The position numbers and the translations under genes were made by a program. Source: Flavobacteriales bacterium (GTDB lineage: Bacteria > Bacteroidota > Bacteroidia > Flavobacteriales > Flavobacteriaceae). Taken from it: a stretch of DNA of 57,807 bases. Below, one piece after another: positions 1 through 8,391 of this stretch; positions within the stretch are counted from its first letter, which is position 1; every line of letters begins with the position of its first letter. The notes below the pieces were generated by a model. It made no database searches. It was not told the DNA's origin and was given only the letters and a program-made list of their open reading frames with translations. The stretch lies in contig JAGXRF010000062.1 of the NCBI GenBank assembly GCA_018335925.1, forward strand, positions 1 to 57,807. The letters run 5' to 3'.

Positions 1-291
1 GGAGCTGCTGAGTTAGACAAACTAGTGAAAGTAATGAACGACAATCCTAACATGGTCATCTTTGCCAAATCACATACCGATAACCGTGGTAGCGATGCCT
101 ACAACCTAAGACTATCCGACAGAAGAGCCAAATCAACCGTGGCTTACATTATCTCTAAAGGAATTGCAAAAGAAAGAATCTCCGGTAAAGGCTTTGGAGA
201 ATCCGAACCTATTGTTGATTGCAAAGAAAACTGCACCGAAGAAGAACATGCACAAAACAGAAGAAGTGAGTTTATGATTGTCAAAAAATAA
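1..291 (+). CDS. OmpA-family outer membrane protein, C-terminal end (5' truncated by window)
   Basis: The reading frame is open from base 1, so this is the 3' end of a longer gene. The visible 96 residues form an OmpA-like peptidoglycan-binding domain. They show the SHTDNRGSDAYN stretch, the LSDRRAKSTVAYI helix, the GFGESEP segment and the closing NRRSEF motif, which contains the Asp and Arg that bind diaminopimelate in this family. Such proteins anchor the outer membrane to the cell wall. A Cys pair (DCKENC) in the last loop is common in Bacteroidota versions. What precedes the domain (beta-barrel, lipoprotein leader or WD40/PD40 repeats) cannot be seen. A strong terminator follows the stop codon. 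Confidence 0.9.
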   Translation, partial: GAAELDKLVKVMNDNPNMVIFAKSHTDNRGSDAYNLRLSDRRAKSTVAYIISKGIAKERISGKGFGESEPIVDCKENCTEEEHAQNRRSEFMIVKK

Positions 292-314
292 TCCTTCCTC
301 TAAAATCATAATAA

Positions 315-341
315 AAACCGCTATCCTTATGGAAGCGGTTT
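315..341. terminator. Bidirectional intrinsic terminator between convergent genes
   Basis: An 8-bp stem (315-322 with 334-341) can be extended inward by a TCC/GGA pairing. It is followed by a T-run on the plus strand and by T5 on the minus strand. It sits between the OmpA-family gene and the convergent aldehyde dehydrogenase gene, so it can serve both. Confidence 0.85.
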
Positions 342-368
342 TTTTGTTTTTAAAACATCAATATACTT

Positions 369-1907
369 CTATAAATCAAACTTAATTCCCTGTGCCAAAG
401 GCAAACTTGTTGTATAATTAATGGTATTGGTTTGTCTTCGCATATACACTTTCCAAGCATCTGAACCTGATTCTCTTCCTCCACCGGTTTCTTTTTCTCC
501 TCCAAAAGCTCCTCCAATTTCTGCACCTGAGGTTCCAATATTAACATTGGCAATCCCACAATCAGAACCGGCATGAGATAGGAATAACTCGGCTTCGCGT
601 AAATTATTTGTCATAATAGCACTTGACAACCCTTGTGCTACTCCATTTTGCAATGCAATGGCATTTTCTACAGATCCGGTATATTTGATTAAATATAAAA
701 TTGGAGCAAAGGTTTCGTGTTGTACAATAGCCATGTCATTGGTAGCTTCAGCAATTGCAGGTTTTACATAGCAACCGCTTTCAAAACCTTCTCCACTCAA
801 TACACCACCTTCTACCAAAACTTTGCCTCCTTGTGCTACTACTTGTTCTAATGCACTTTGGTACATAGCAACAGCATCGGTATCAATTAACGGGCCAACA
901 TGGTTGGCAACCTCTAACGGATTTCCAATTCGCAGTTGCCCGTAGGCAGCTATCAAAGCATCTTTTACTTTGTCGTAAATACTTTCGTGAATAATCAACC
1001 TTCTGGTAGAGGTACAACGTTGGCCAGCGGTGCCTACTGCTCCAAATACTGCTCCAATCACGGTCATTTTTAAATCGGCATCCGGAGTTACAATAATGGC
1101 ATTGTTTCCGCCTAATTCCAACAAGCTTTTCCCTAATCTGGCTGCTACTGTTTGTGCTACAATTTTTCCCATTCTGGTAGAACCTGTTGCAGAAATTAGT
1201 GGTACCCTAGTATCTTTTGTTAACCATTCTCCTACTTGGTAATTTCCGTTAATCAAACAAGAAATTCCTTCGGGCATTTGATTTTCTTTTAAAACCTCAG
1301 CAATAATGTGTTGGCAAGCAATACCACACAATGGTGTTTTTTCAGAAGGCTTCCAAATGCACACATCACCACATACCCATGCCAAACAAGTGTTCCATGC
1401 CCAAACAGCTACCGGAAAGTTAAAAGCAGAAATTATTCCAACAATTCCTAACGGATGATACTGCTCATACATCCTGTGTCCGAAACGCTCAGAATGCATG
1501 GTTAATCCATACAATTGTCTGGATAGACCAACAGCAAAATCGCAGATGTCAATCATTTCTTGTACTTCACCCAAGCCTTCTTGCAAAGATTTCCCCATTT
1601 CGTAGGAAACCAACTGTCCTAAAGGTTCTTTTAAAGTTCTTAATTTATCTCCAAATTGTCTTACCAATTCTCCTCTTTTTGGAGCAGGCATGGTTCTGAA
1701 AGTTTTAAAAGCTGCTTCGGCACTAGCAATTACTTTTTGGTAATCTGCCTCGGTAGTAATTTGTACAGAAGCAATTTTTTTCCCATCGACCGGTGAAAAA
1801 CTATCGATTAATTCGTTACTTTGAAACCAAGTGCTTCCGGTTGAAGTACCCGCATTGATTGCTTGAATGCCTAATTGTTGTAAAACAGAGGAGATATGTG
1901 TGCTCAT
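369..1907 (-). CDS. ALDH7-type aldehyde dehydrogenase (piperideine-6-carboxylate / aminoadipate-semialdehyde dehydrogenase)
   Basis: This 512-residue protein is full length for the NAD-dependent aldehyde dehydrogenase superfamily. The general-base Glu is E264 in the ELGGN motif and the nucleophile is C298 in GQRCTS, 34 residues later as is usual. The overall wording resembles ALDH7 (antiquitin/AmaB/Pcd), which oxidises L-2-aminoadipate-6-semialdehyde (as piperideine-6-carboxylate) to 2-aminoadipate in lysine breakdown. Flavobacterium lutescens Pcd is a known member. The assignment to ALDH7 rather than another ALDH is by recognition of the sequence style, not by alignment. The gene stands alone. 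A TATTTTTG-type -7 box lies at 1925-1932 on the minus strand. A glutaryl-CoA dehydrogenase-like gene about 5 kb away could act in the same pathway. Confidence 0.85.
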   Translation of the reverse strand: MSTHISSVLQQLGIQAINAGTSTGSTWFQSNELIDSFSPVDGKKIASVQITTEADYQKVIASAEAAFKTFRTMPAPKRGELVRQFGDKLRTLKEPLGQLVSYEMGKSLQEGLGEVQEMIDICDFAVGLSRQLYGLTMHSERFGHRMYEQYHPLGIVGIISAFNFPVAVWAWNTCLAWVCGDVCIWKPSEKTPLCGIACQHIIAEVLKENQMPEGISCLINGNYQVGEWLTKDTRVPLISATGSTRMGKIVAQTVAARLGKSLLELGGNNAIIVTPDADLKMTVIGAVFGAVGTAGQRCTSTRRLIIHESIYDKVKDALIAAYGQLRIGNPLEVANHVGPLIDTDAVAMYQSALEQVVAQGGKVLVEGGVLSGEGFESGCYVKPAIAEATNDMAIVQHETFAPILYLIKYTGSVENAIALQNGVAQGLSSAIMTNNLREAELFLSHAGSDCGIANVNIGTSGAEIGGAFGGEKETGGGRESGSDAWKVYMRRQTNTINYTTSLPLAQGIKFDL

Positions 1908-1988
1908 TTTGTGAAATTTTGATGCAAAAATACGTATTTTGTGATGATTTTAAGCACGAAAACGGTTTAGTAATTATAAAATACTCAG

Positions 1989-2414
1989 ATGAAGATTGTT
2001 TATTTATTGCTTTGGTTACCCTTTGGTTTGTTGGCACAAAATAGTACCCCTAAAGGTTTGGTAGATGACTTTTTTATGGCTTTTCATCAAAAAGATACGA
2101 CAGCATTAAAAGCATTTTTTCATTCCAATGCACGATTAGAATCCATTTCTACCAAGCAAAACGAAACCAAAATACAAACGGAAACGGTAGCACAATTTTT
2201 ACAGAATATTTCAAAAATTCCAAATGAAATAACTTTTCAAGAAAAATTATTGGACTATAAAATAGAAGCAGATCAATTAATGGCTACTGTTTGGACACCC
2301 TATGAGTTTTATGTGAATGACAAAAAAAGCCACTACGGGAATAATTTGTTTGTTTTGGTAAAGGAAAAAGAAATTTGGAAAATTTGGTACTTGGTAGATA
2401 CTCGATTGAGATGA
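1989..2414 (+). CDS. Secreted NTF2/SnoaL-like domain protein
   Basis: This 141-residue protein starts with a short hydrophobic signal sequence ending at a likely LAQ cleavage site near residue 17. The rest follows the NTF2-like cone fold: an N-terminal helix with VDDFFMAFHQKDTTALKAFF, then strands and a closing WKIWYLVDTR strand typical of DUF4440/SnoaL-like proteins. These folds bind small ligands or act as accessory domains, and no catalytic residues identify a reaction here. The gene is convergent with the DUF3109 gene, only 6 bases from its stop. Its role is unknown. Confidence 0.75.
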   Translation: MKIVYLLLWLPFGLLAQNSTPKGLVDDFFMAFHQKDTTALKAFFHSNARLESISTKQNETKIQTETVAQFLQNISKIPNEITFQEKLLDYKIEADQLMATVWTPYEFYVNDKKSHYGNNLFVLVKEKEIWKIWYLVDTRLR

Positions 2415-2420
2415 ACTTCT

Positions 2421-2999
2421 TTACCCATTCCCTTGTTTTTTCCATTCCTCTGCTACCAATTCCAATTCTTGGTACCAATCTAAGCCAAATTTTCGGATCA
2501 ATGCTTCTTTTACGAATTGGTAAATAGGCACTTGTAATTCTTTTCCTAAGCTACAAGCATCAGAACAAATATGCCATTGGTGGTAGTTTACTGCTGCAAA
2601 CTCAGAATATTGCTGAATTCTTACTGGATAAAGATGACAGGAAACTGGTTTTTTCCAGGAAATAATGCCTTGGTTATAGGCTTGTTCAATGCCACACAAA
2701 GCAGTTTTTCCGTCAAAAATTACATAAGCACATTCTGCACCGTTTAGTAATGGGGTTTCCAATCCGCCATCTTCTCCAATTACATGTGTCCCTTGTTCTT
2801 CGATAGTTGCAATAGCTTCTTTGCGTAAAAAAGGTTTTATTTTTGGAAAGATTTCTTTTAAAATCAATGCTTCGTCTTCTTCTAAAGGTGCTCCCGCATC
2901 CCCATCTACACAACACGCTCCTTTGCATGCAGACAAGTTACATACAAATTCTTTTTGAAGAATTTCCTCTGATACAATGGTTTTTCCTATGGCAAACAT
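2421..2999 (-). CDS. DUF3109 family cysteine-rich protein
   Basis: This 192-residue protein matches the DUF3109 family, which is related to the YkgJ-type Cys-cluster proteins. The conserved cysteines are visible in order: CNLSACKGACC near residues 20-30, single Cys around residues 90 and 105, SCHLYP near 125, and HICSDACSLG near 145. The pattern suggests a metal or iron-sulfur site, but no biochemical function is established. It is common in Bacteroidota. A TACCTTTG -7 box is present upstream on the minus strand (3018-3025), in the 127-base divergent region shared with marC. Confidence 0.85.
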   Translation of the reverse strand: MFAIGKTIVSEEILQKEFVCNLSACKGACCVDGDAGAPLEEDEALILKEIFPKIKPFLRKEAIATIEEQGTHVIGEDGGLETPLLNGAECAYVIFDGKTALCGIEQAYNQGIISWKKPVSCHLYPVRIQQYSEFAAVNYHQWHICSDACSLGKELQVPIYQFVKEALIRKFGLDWYQELELVAEEWKKQGNG

Positions 3000-3090
3000 A
3001 TCCTGAAATTGAGGTTACAAAGGTAAAATTTTTGGTGGTTCTTTTTGGATATAGATTTTTTCAGATGAATCATTTAGCCTTTTTTTATCT

Positions 3091-3119
3091 TTTGCATTTC
3101 ATTATATAACATACCTTTG
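3091..3119 (+). promoter_or_regulatory. Bacteroidota-type promoter for the marC gene
   Basis: TTTG at 3091-3094, a 17-base spacer and TACCTTTG at 3112-3119 match the Bacteroidota sigma-70 consensus (TTTG, N17-23, TAnnTTTG). Transcription would start only a few bases before the ATG at 3127, so the messenger would be nearly leaderless. Confidence 0.65.
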
Positions 3120-3126
3120 CACTATC

Positions 3127-3705
3127 ATGCAAGTAAACTTAAAAGAAATCACCACTGCCACCATGGTACTTTTTGCAGTAATTGATATTGTAGGAAGTAT
3201 TCCAATTATCATTGATTTACGTAAAAAAGTAGGACATATTCAATCGGAAAAAGCATCTATTGTTGCTGGAGTTATCATGATTTCGTTTTTATTTATTGGA
3301 GAAGAAATACTGAAACTTATTGGCATTGATGTTAATTCGTTTGCGGTTGCAGGTTCGTTTGTGTTGTTGTTTTTGGCCTTGGAAATGATTTTGGGAATCA
3401 AACTGTATAAAGACGAGCAAGCAACCACCGCATCTATTGTTCCAATTGCATTTCCGTTGATAGCTGGTGCAGGAACTATGACTACTATTTTATCTTTAAA
3501 AGCAGAATTTGAAACCATTAATATCATCATCGGAATATTATTAAATTTGATTTTGGTGTATGGGGTTTTAAAGTCGTCTGCCAAAATTGAACGATTGTTT
3601 ACTGCAAATGGCCTTAGCATTATCCGAAAAGTGTTTGGTGTAGTTTTGTTGGCTATTGCGGTTAAATTGTTTGCTGCTAATATTCAGGGTTTGTTCCCTA
3701 ATTAA
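3127..3705 (+). CDS. MarC family integral membrane protein
   Basis: This 192-residue protein has about six hydrophobic segments and the MarC/NAAT-family wording. TMVLFAVIDIVGSIPIII is in the first helix, and there is a second half with ASIVPIAFPLIAGAGTMTT. The loops carrying D19/P25 and the P-L-AGPG-like motif are typical of the family. MarC proteins were once linked to multiple antibiotic resistance, but that role is not supported and their substrate is unknown. It is followed after 12 bases by a 65-residue membrane protein and then a flavoprotein, and the three probably form one transcript from the promoter at 3091-3119. Confidence 0.9.
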   Translation: MQVNLKEITTATMVLFAVIDIVGSIPIIIDLRKKVGHIQSEKASIVAGVIMISFLFIGEEILKLIGIDVNSFAVAGSFVLLFLALEMILGIKLYKDEQATTASIVPIAFPLIAGAGTMTTILSLKAEFETINIIIGILLNLILVYGVLKSSAKIERLFTANGLSIIRKVFGVVLLAIAVKLFAANIQGLFPN

Positions 3706-3717
3706 TATCATTTTATC

Positions 3718-3915
3718 ATGAAGATTTTTGCTTATTTTGTTTTTGGTTTAGCTGTTTTATTAATTGCCATTAATGCGTGGATGCTCGATTTTAATAATTT
3801 GTTTCAAGGCGATAGCATGGTGGGACTTATTGGAATAGTAGCTTCTTTATGTGCTATTGTGATCATGCTAATCTTTGTGGTTTCCAAAAAAATTCAAGAC
3901 AAAACCAATAGCTAA
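3718..3915 (+). CDS. Small two-helix membrane protein
   Basis: This 65-residue protein has two transmembrane helices (about residues 4-22 and 35-57) and a short charged tail (SKKIQDKTNS). I do not recognise a named family, but small proteins of this type are common in Flavobacteriaceae. Its TAA stop overlaps the ATG of the next gene by one base (TAATG), which points to translational coupling with the flavoprotein. Function is unknown. Confidence 0.7.
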   Translation: MKIFAYFVFGLAVLLIAINAWMLDFNNLFQGDSMVGLIGIVASLCAIVIMLIFVVSKKIQDKTNS

Positions 3916-4541
3916 TGGTTTATGATTTGTTAATTGTGGGTGGAGGTGTATCAGGGTTGTCCTGTGCATTGGTTATTGGGTCGGGAATGAAAAAGCCTTT
4001 TGCCAAAGATAAAAAAGTTGCCATTATTCCACATCAACGAGCTTCTTCGTTACAAGATGCCATTTTTAATAATGCTTACGGAATTGCACCCGGCACATTG
4101 GGTACTACATTAATGACCAATTCCATGGAACAATTGGCTAGTTTGTATCCTGAAGTTGATATTTTACCAACTAAAAAAATTCATCAAATAGAGTTTTTAC
4201 CTAATAAGTATCGATTGTCAACTCTTCTAGAAGAAATGTTTGAAGCCAGAATAGTGGTTTTAGCAATTGGAGCAGGAAATCCTATTTCTATTCAAGGATT
4301 AGAAGCATTTGTTAGGCCTCATGGAAAAACACCTGAAGAAAAAAACCGAATTCAATTACGCAACCACGACCACATGGTAAGAGAAGGATTATATGTTTGT
4401 GGTACCTTAGCCGGACATAGAAGTCAGTTAGCCATTGCCTCGGGAAGCGGTGCATCAGTAGCTACGGATATTTTGACTTTGTGGAACCACGGCAAACATG
4501 TACAGGTGCATGATAGAGATCCTAATAAACCTAAACATTAA
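3915..4541 (+). CDS. Small FAD/NAD(P)-binding oxidoreductase, thioredoxin reductase-like
   Basis: This 208-residue protein begins with a Rossmann dinucleotide motif (GGGVSGLSCA, residues 9-18). It ends with a thioredoxin-reductase-like closing segment (GLYVCGTLAGHRSQLAIASGSGASVA), which normally contacts FAD. The second nucleotide-binding domain and the redox CxxC of true thioredoxin reductases are absent, so it is a reduced, single-domain flavoprotein. Electron donor and substrate are unknown. It is coupled to the preceding small membrane gene by a TAATG overlap, and its 3' end overlaps the convergent antiporter gene by 4 bases. Confidence 0.75.
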   Translation: MVYDLLIVGGGVSGLSCALVIGSGMKKPFAKDKKVAIIPHQRASSLQDAIFNNAYGIAPGTLGTTLMTNSMEQLASLYPEVDILPTKKIHQIEFLPNKYRLSTLLEEMFEARIVVLAIGAGNPISIQGLEAFVRPHGKTPEEKNRIQLRNHDHMVREGLYVCGTLAGHRSQLAIASGSGASVATDILTLWNHGKHVQVHDRDPNKPKH

Positions 4542-6007
4542 GCGTTGTTAAACTGGAGAATTTGCTCTACTTTTTCAAAGTTTTCTAGTTTGTCTGCCAA
4601 TATCATCAATAAATCTCCTTCGAGTATTTCAGACGAACCCCCGGGTCTAATATAACTTTCTCCTCTTTTAATCATTACAATAAAAGCATCAGAAGGAAAA
4701 TGTAAATCTACTATTCGTTTATTAACAGAAGCAAAGCCTGGTGCAATTGATATCTCTTTTAAACTCGATTTTGGTAAATCTAAAACTAGTTTTTCAGTTT
4801 CAGAAATAGGTTTGGTTTTTTCTGGAAGTGCAACTTGTAGCCATTTGGCAACTATACTCAACGATGTTCCTTGAATTAAAACAGAAGTTACCGAAATAAA
4901 AAATACAATATTAAAAATCATGTGTGCTTTTTCGATTCCAGCCAATAAAGGATAAGTAGCAAATACAATAGGCACAGCTCCCCTTAATCCGACCCATGAA
5001 ATGTAAAACCTTCTACTATTTCGCATTTTAAAAAAAGAAGTACTTATTAAAATTCCTACCGGACGAGCCACTAAAATTAAAAATCCAGAAATCAACATGC
5101 CTATTCCAAAATACGGAATTACCTCTGAAGGATAAACCAACAATCCAAGGGTTAAGAACAACACAATTTGCATTAACCATGCCAATCCATCAAACATTTT
5201 TAAGATGGTTTTTTTGTGAATTAAATCTTGGTTTCCTAAGTATACGGCACAAATATAAATGGCTAAGAAACCATTACCTCCTACAAAATCGGTTGCAGAA
5301 AAAGTAATAAACATCAAAGCAATTACCAAAACCGGATACAATCCTTCAAAATCTAAACGTATTTTATTGATGATAATTTTACTTAACTTTCCAAAGCCAA
5401 AACCAGCAATAGTTCCTATAATCATTTGTTGAAAAAACAAAGGTATAATGCTCCAAAAACTTTGATCTGGATTCAAAACTAAAGTTAAAAAAGCTATGGT
5501 GAGTACATAAGCCATAGGGTCGTTACTACCACTTTCTAGTTCTAAAGTGGGTCGTAAATTTGATTTTAATCCTAAACTTTTAGAGCGTAAAATAGAAAAA
5601 ACTGCTGCTGCATCTGTTGAAGACACAATGGAACCTAACAAAAGACTTTCATAAATGGTAAAGTCTGTAATGTAATAAACAAAAGTTCCTAATCCTATTG
5701 CGGTTAAAAGTACACCCAAAGTAGATAAGGCAAATCCTTCTTTTAAAACCGGTTTTACTGAATCCCAATTGGTATCTAATCCCCCTGAAAATAAGATAAA
5801 ATTTAAAGAAACAATTCCAATAAATTGAGCTATTTGAGGATTATCAAAATGAATTCCACCAATGCCATCTGTGCCGGCTAACATGCCAATTGCCAAAAAA
5901 AGCAACAAGGTGGGAACCCCAAATTTATAGGAAGTTTTACCAACAATTATACTTATAAACAATAATACTGAGCCTACCAGTAAAATATTCTCAATGGTTA
6001 AATTCAT
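4538..6007 (-). CDS. CPA1-family potassium/proton antiporter with TrkA_C (RCK_C) domain, NhaP2-like
   Basis: This 489-residue inner membrane protein has about 12 transmembrane helices, then a soluble C-terminal domain from about residue 400. The helix carrying SSTDAAAVFSILRSK and LELESGSNDPMAY holds the paired acidic residues of CPA1 exchangers and closely matches the NhaP2/CvrA group. The C-terminal segment (VNKRIVDLHFPSDAFIVMI, then GDLLMILAD) is an RCK_C ligand-binding module. It probably exchanges K+ (or Na+) for protons in pH and volume control. A TAAATTTG -7 box lies at 6029-6036 on the minus strand. Confidence 0.9.
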   Translation of the reverse strand: MNLTIENILLVGSVLLFISIIVGKTSYKFGVPTLLLFLAIGMLAGTDGIGGIHFDNPQIAQFIGIVSLNFILFSGGLDTNWDSVKPVLKEGFALSTLGVLLTAIGLGTFVYYITDFTIYESLLLGSIVSSTDAAAVFSILRSKSLGLKSNLRPTLELESGSNDPMAYVLTIAFLTLVLNPDQSFWSIIPLFFQQMIIGTIAGFGFGKLSKIIINKIRLDFEGLYPVLVIALMFITFSATDFVGGNGFLAIYICAVYLGNQDLIHKKTILKMFDGLAWLMQIVLFLTLGLLVYPSEVIPYFGIGMLISGFLILVARPVGILISTSFFKMRNSRRFYISWVGLRGAVPIVFATYPLLAGIEKAHMIFNIVFFISVTSVLIQGTSLSIVAKWLQVALPEKTKPISETEKLVLDLPKSSLKEISIAPGFASVNKRIVDLHFPSDAFIVMIKRGESYIRPGGSSEILEGDLLMILADKLENFEKVEQILQFNNA

Positions 6008-6088
6008 TTAAATTGGTGTTTGATTTACAAATTTAATTTATCAGATTAAAAAAAACACCCTTTGATTTAACATAAAAAGATATTTAAC

Positions 6089-6298
6089 TTATCTCATTTG
6101 CTTTAATCGAAAAATTTCTTGGTCTTTCTCTTTCAATAACTTTCTGTAATAAATGTTGGAAGTAAACAAAAACAACACTACCAATAAACTCTTTAAAGAA
6201 CTTTGATGGGTGAATACTTCAATAAATTCTAGAAGATAAACTACTAAAAATCCGGCAACAAAAATCCAACTTAAATAGCTCCAATAAATTGTTTTCAT
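6089..6298 (-). CDS. Small hypothetical membrane protein
   Basis: This 69-residue protein has two hydrophobic segments (about residues 8-27 and 35-50) followed by a positively charged, Glu/Lys-rich tail (KLLKEKDQEIFRLKQMR) that may form a short coiled coil in the cytoplasm. I recognise no family. It lies between the glutaryl-CoA dehydrogenase-like gene and the antiporter gene on the same strand. A terminator upstream and a -7 box downstream suggest it has its own transcript. Confidence 0.6.
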   Translation of the reverse strand: MKTIYWSYLSWIFVAGFLVVYLLEFIEVFTHQSSLKSLLVVLFLFTSNIYYRKLLKEKDQEIFRLKQMR

Positions 6299-6333
6299 CT
6301 GTATTTTATTTTATATGTAAACAAAAATAAAAA

Positions 6334-6356
6334 AGGGTTGCAATTTCTGCAACCCT
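6334..6356 (-). terminator. Intrinsic terminator after the acyl-CoA dehydrogenase gene
   Basis: A 9-bp stem (6334-6342 with 6348-6356) with a 5-base loop is followed on the minus strand by a T-rich run. It lies 15 bases past the stop codon of the glutaryl-CoA dehydrogenase-like gene. Confidence 0.8.
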
Positions 6357-6371
6357 AAAATTTAAGACTCT

Positions 6372-7553
6372 TTATTTAAAAGCTTGCATTCCGGTAATAT
6401 CTGCTCCGGTAATTAGCAAGTGGATATCGTGGGTGCCTTCATAAGTAACCACCGACTCTAAATTCATCATGTGTCGCATGATGCTATACTCTCCGGTAAT
6501 TCCCATTCCTCCTAAAATTTGACGGGCTTCTCGAGCAATGTCCAATGCCATGGCCACATTGTTACGTTTTGCCATCGAAATTTGTGCTGTGGTTGCTTTT
6601 CCTTCGTTGCGTAAAACCCCTAATCTCCAAGTAAGCAATTGAGCTTTGGTAATTTCGGTAATCATTTCGGCTAATTTTTTTTGTTGTAATTGGGTGGCTC
6701 CAATTGGTTTGTCAAACTGAACTCTTTCTTTGGCATAACGCAAAGCAGTATCATAGCAATCCATTGCTGCTCCAATAGCTCCCCAAGCAATACCATATCT
6801 GGCAGAGTCTAAACAACCTAGCGGTGCTCCCAATCCGGATTTATTTGGCAATAAGTTTTCTTTCGGGACTTTTACATTATCAAAAATCAATTCTCCTGTG
6901 GCAGAAGCTCTTAACGACCATTTGTTGTGGGTTTCTGGTGTGGTAAAACCTTCCATACCTCTTTCTACAATCAACCCGTGAATCCTTCCTTCTTCATTTT
7001 TAGCCCAAACCACTGCTATTTGTGCAAATGGAGCATTTGAAATCCACATTTTGGCACCGTTTAACAAATAATGGTCACCCATATCTTTAAAATTGGTAAT
7101 CATTCCACCTGGGTTAGAGCCATAGTCGGGTTCGGTTAAACCAAAGCAGCCCATCCACTCCCCGGAAGCTAACTTAGGCAAGTATTTTTTACGTTGTTCT
7201 TCGGTACCGTATTTAAAAATAGGATACATTACTAGGGAAGATTGTACTGATGCAGTAGAACGAACTCCACTGTCACCTCTTTCAATTTCTTGCATGATTA
7301 ATCCGTATGAAATTTGATCCAATCCTGCTCCACCATATTCCGTTGGAATATATGGCCCGAACGCACCAATATCTGCCAAACCTTTGATAATTTGTGTTGG
7401 AAATTCTGCACGTTGTGCATAATTTTCAATAATAGGAGAAACTTCGCGTTTTACCCATTCACGAGAAGCTTCACGAACTAATTTGTGCTCTTCCGTTAAT
7501 AATTCGTCTAACAAATAGTAATCAGGAGATTGAAATAAATCTGGTTTCATCAA
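6372..7553 (-). CDS. Acyl-CoA dehydrogenase, glutaryl-CoA dehydrogenase-like
   Basis: This 393-residue protein has the full acyl-CoA dehydrogenase fold. The substrate and FAD segment reads GCFGLTEPDYGSNPGGM near residue 135. The catalytic base is E372 in YEGTHDIH. The phrases RSTASVQSSLVM and the closing HDIHLLITGADITGMQAF resemble glutaryl-CoA dehydrogenases, which oxidise and decarboxylate glutaryl-CoA to crotonyl-CoA at the end of lysine and tryptophan breakdown. A role with the ALDH7-type enzyme in the same window is plausible but not shown by operon structure. It is preceded by a good promoter and followed by a terminator, so it is monocistronic. Confidence 0.88.
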   Translation of the reverse strand: MMKPDLFQSPDYYLLDELLTEEHKLVREASREWVKREVSPIIENYAQRAEFPTQIIKGLADIGAFGPYIPTEYGGAGLDQISYGLIMQEIERGDSGVRSTASVQSSLVMYPIFKYGTEEQRKKYLPKLASGEWMGCFGLTEPDYGSNPGGMITNFKDMGDHYLLNGAKMWISNAPFAQIAVVWAKNEEGRIHGLIVERGMEGFTTPETHNKWSLRASATGELIFDNVKVPKENLLPNKSGLGAPLGCLDSARYGIAWGAIGAAMDCYDTALRYAKERVQFDKPIGATQLQQKKLAEMITEITKAQLLTWRLGVLRNEGKATTAQISMAKRNNVAMALDIAREARQILGGMGITGEYSIMRHMMNLESVVTYEGTHDIHLLITGADITGMQAFK

Positions 7554-7581
7554 TAAAGATTTGAAAAGGTGAAATATTTTT

Positions 7582-7612
7582 CAAAAGTACGGAAGCAAAA
7601 ATCACAAAACAA
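7582..7612 (-). promoter_or_regulatory. Promoter of the glutaryl-CoA dehydrogenase-like gene
   Basis: On the minus strand, TTG (7612-7610), a 20-base spacer and TACTTTTG (7589-7582) fit the Bacteroidota promoter consensus. The start codon is 28 bases downstream. Confidence 0.6.
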
Positions 7613-7644
7613 CAAACAACCGTTATATTTTTTGTTAGAAAACG

Positions 7645-8358
7645 TTATAGATGGTAATAAAAATCACGAGTTAAGTCCCTATAAGCCTCTGTCCATTGAC
7701 CTCTTTCAGTTTCTAATATCAAAGATTCATAATTATTAGAACTTCCCTTTTGTTTGGAAAAAGCAAAAAAGCTTCTAGAAATTATTGCTTCGGGATGACC
7801 TTTAAGATGAAGTATTTTATAAGGGAAAAGAGAATTTTCAGTAGCTATTGCAATTGCTTTTTCTTCTTGATCAAAAGGTAAAACAAGATAAAAAACACCA
7901 TTTTCAGAGAGTAAAATCGAAACACTTTCCATTAAAGTTTGTAATGGCATTGCTTGTTGCATTCGAGCCAAATCGCGAGGAGTATAGTTTTCTGGAATTT
8001 CTCCACTAAAAAAAGGAGGGTTGCAAATCACTACATCAAAAGTGTCTTCTGCTTCTTCAGTAAATTCTTCCAAAGATGCATGAAAACAAAACAGTCGATC
8101 TGCCCACGGACTTTGTTCAAAATTATCTACACATTGCTCAAAAGCTTTTTCTTCAATTTCTAAAGCTTCAATAAATGCATGAGGAGCTTTTTGTGCCATC
8201 ATTAACGATAAAATTCCAGTACCAGCACCAATATCTAAAATGGATTGAACCGAAGAATCTACGGTAGCCCATGCACCTAAAACAATCGCATCTGTGCCAA
8301 TTTTCATGGCACATTGGTCTTGATTAACCTGAAATTGTTTACATTGAAATACCGACAT
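7645..8358 (-). CDS. trmN6: tRNA1(Val) (adenine37-N6)-methyltransferase TrmN6
   Basis: This class I SAM methyltransferase of 237 residues has SAM motif ILDIGAGTGILSLM (about residues 37-50) and the N6-adenine signature NPPFF (CNPPFFSGE, near 105-112). It resembles YfiC/TrmN6, which methylates A37 of tRNA-Val. The start is placed at 8358 (MSVFQCKQF), where similarity to the family begins. An ATG 36 bases further upstream (8394) exists, but the 12 extra residues it would add are encoded by the terminator hairpin of the preceding gene. The start codon directly abuts the terminator's U-tract, so there is no room for a Shine-Dalgarno site. A possible -7 box TAATTTTG lies at 8392-8399 on the minus strand. 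Confidence 0.85.
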   Translation of the reverse strand: MSVFQCKQFQVNQDQCAMKIGTDAIVLGAWATVDSSVQSILDIGAGTGILSLMMAQKAPHAFIEALEIEEKAFEQCVDNFEQSPWADRLFCFHASLEEFTEEAEDTFDVVICNPPFFSGEIPENYTPRDLARMQQAMPLQTLMESVSILLSENGVFYLVLPFDQEEKAIAIATENSLFPYKILHLKGHPEAIISRSFFAFSKQKGSSNNYESLILETERGQWTEAYRDLTRDFYYHL

Positions 8359-8363
8359 AAAAA

Positions 8364-8391
8364 AAACACCAACCTTATGAGATTGGTGTTT
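8364..8391 (-). terminator. Intrinsic terminator of the first reprolysin gene
   Basis: A perfect 9-bp stem (8364-8372 with 8383-8391) has a 10-base loop. On the minus strand it is followed by eight T residues that run into the trmN6 start codon. Confidence 0.88.

Noticed and set aside
3240..3620. Minus-strand open frame of 126 residues inside marC
   Set aside because: The MarC reading is a clear family match. The antisense frame has no recognisable domain and would be unusual in composition.
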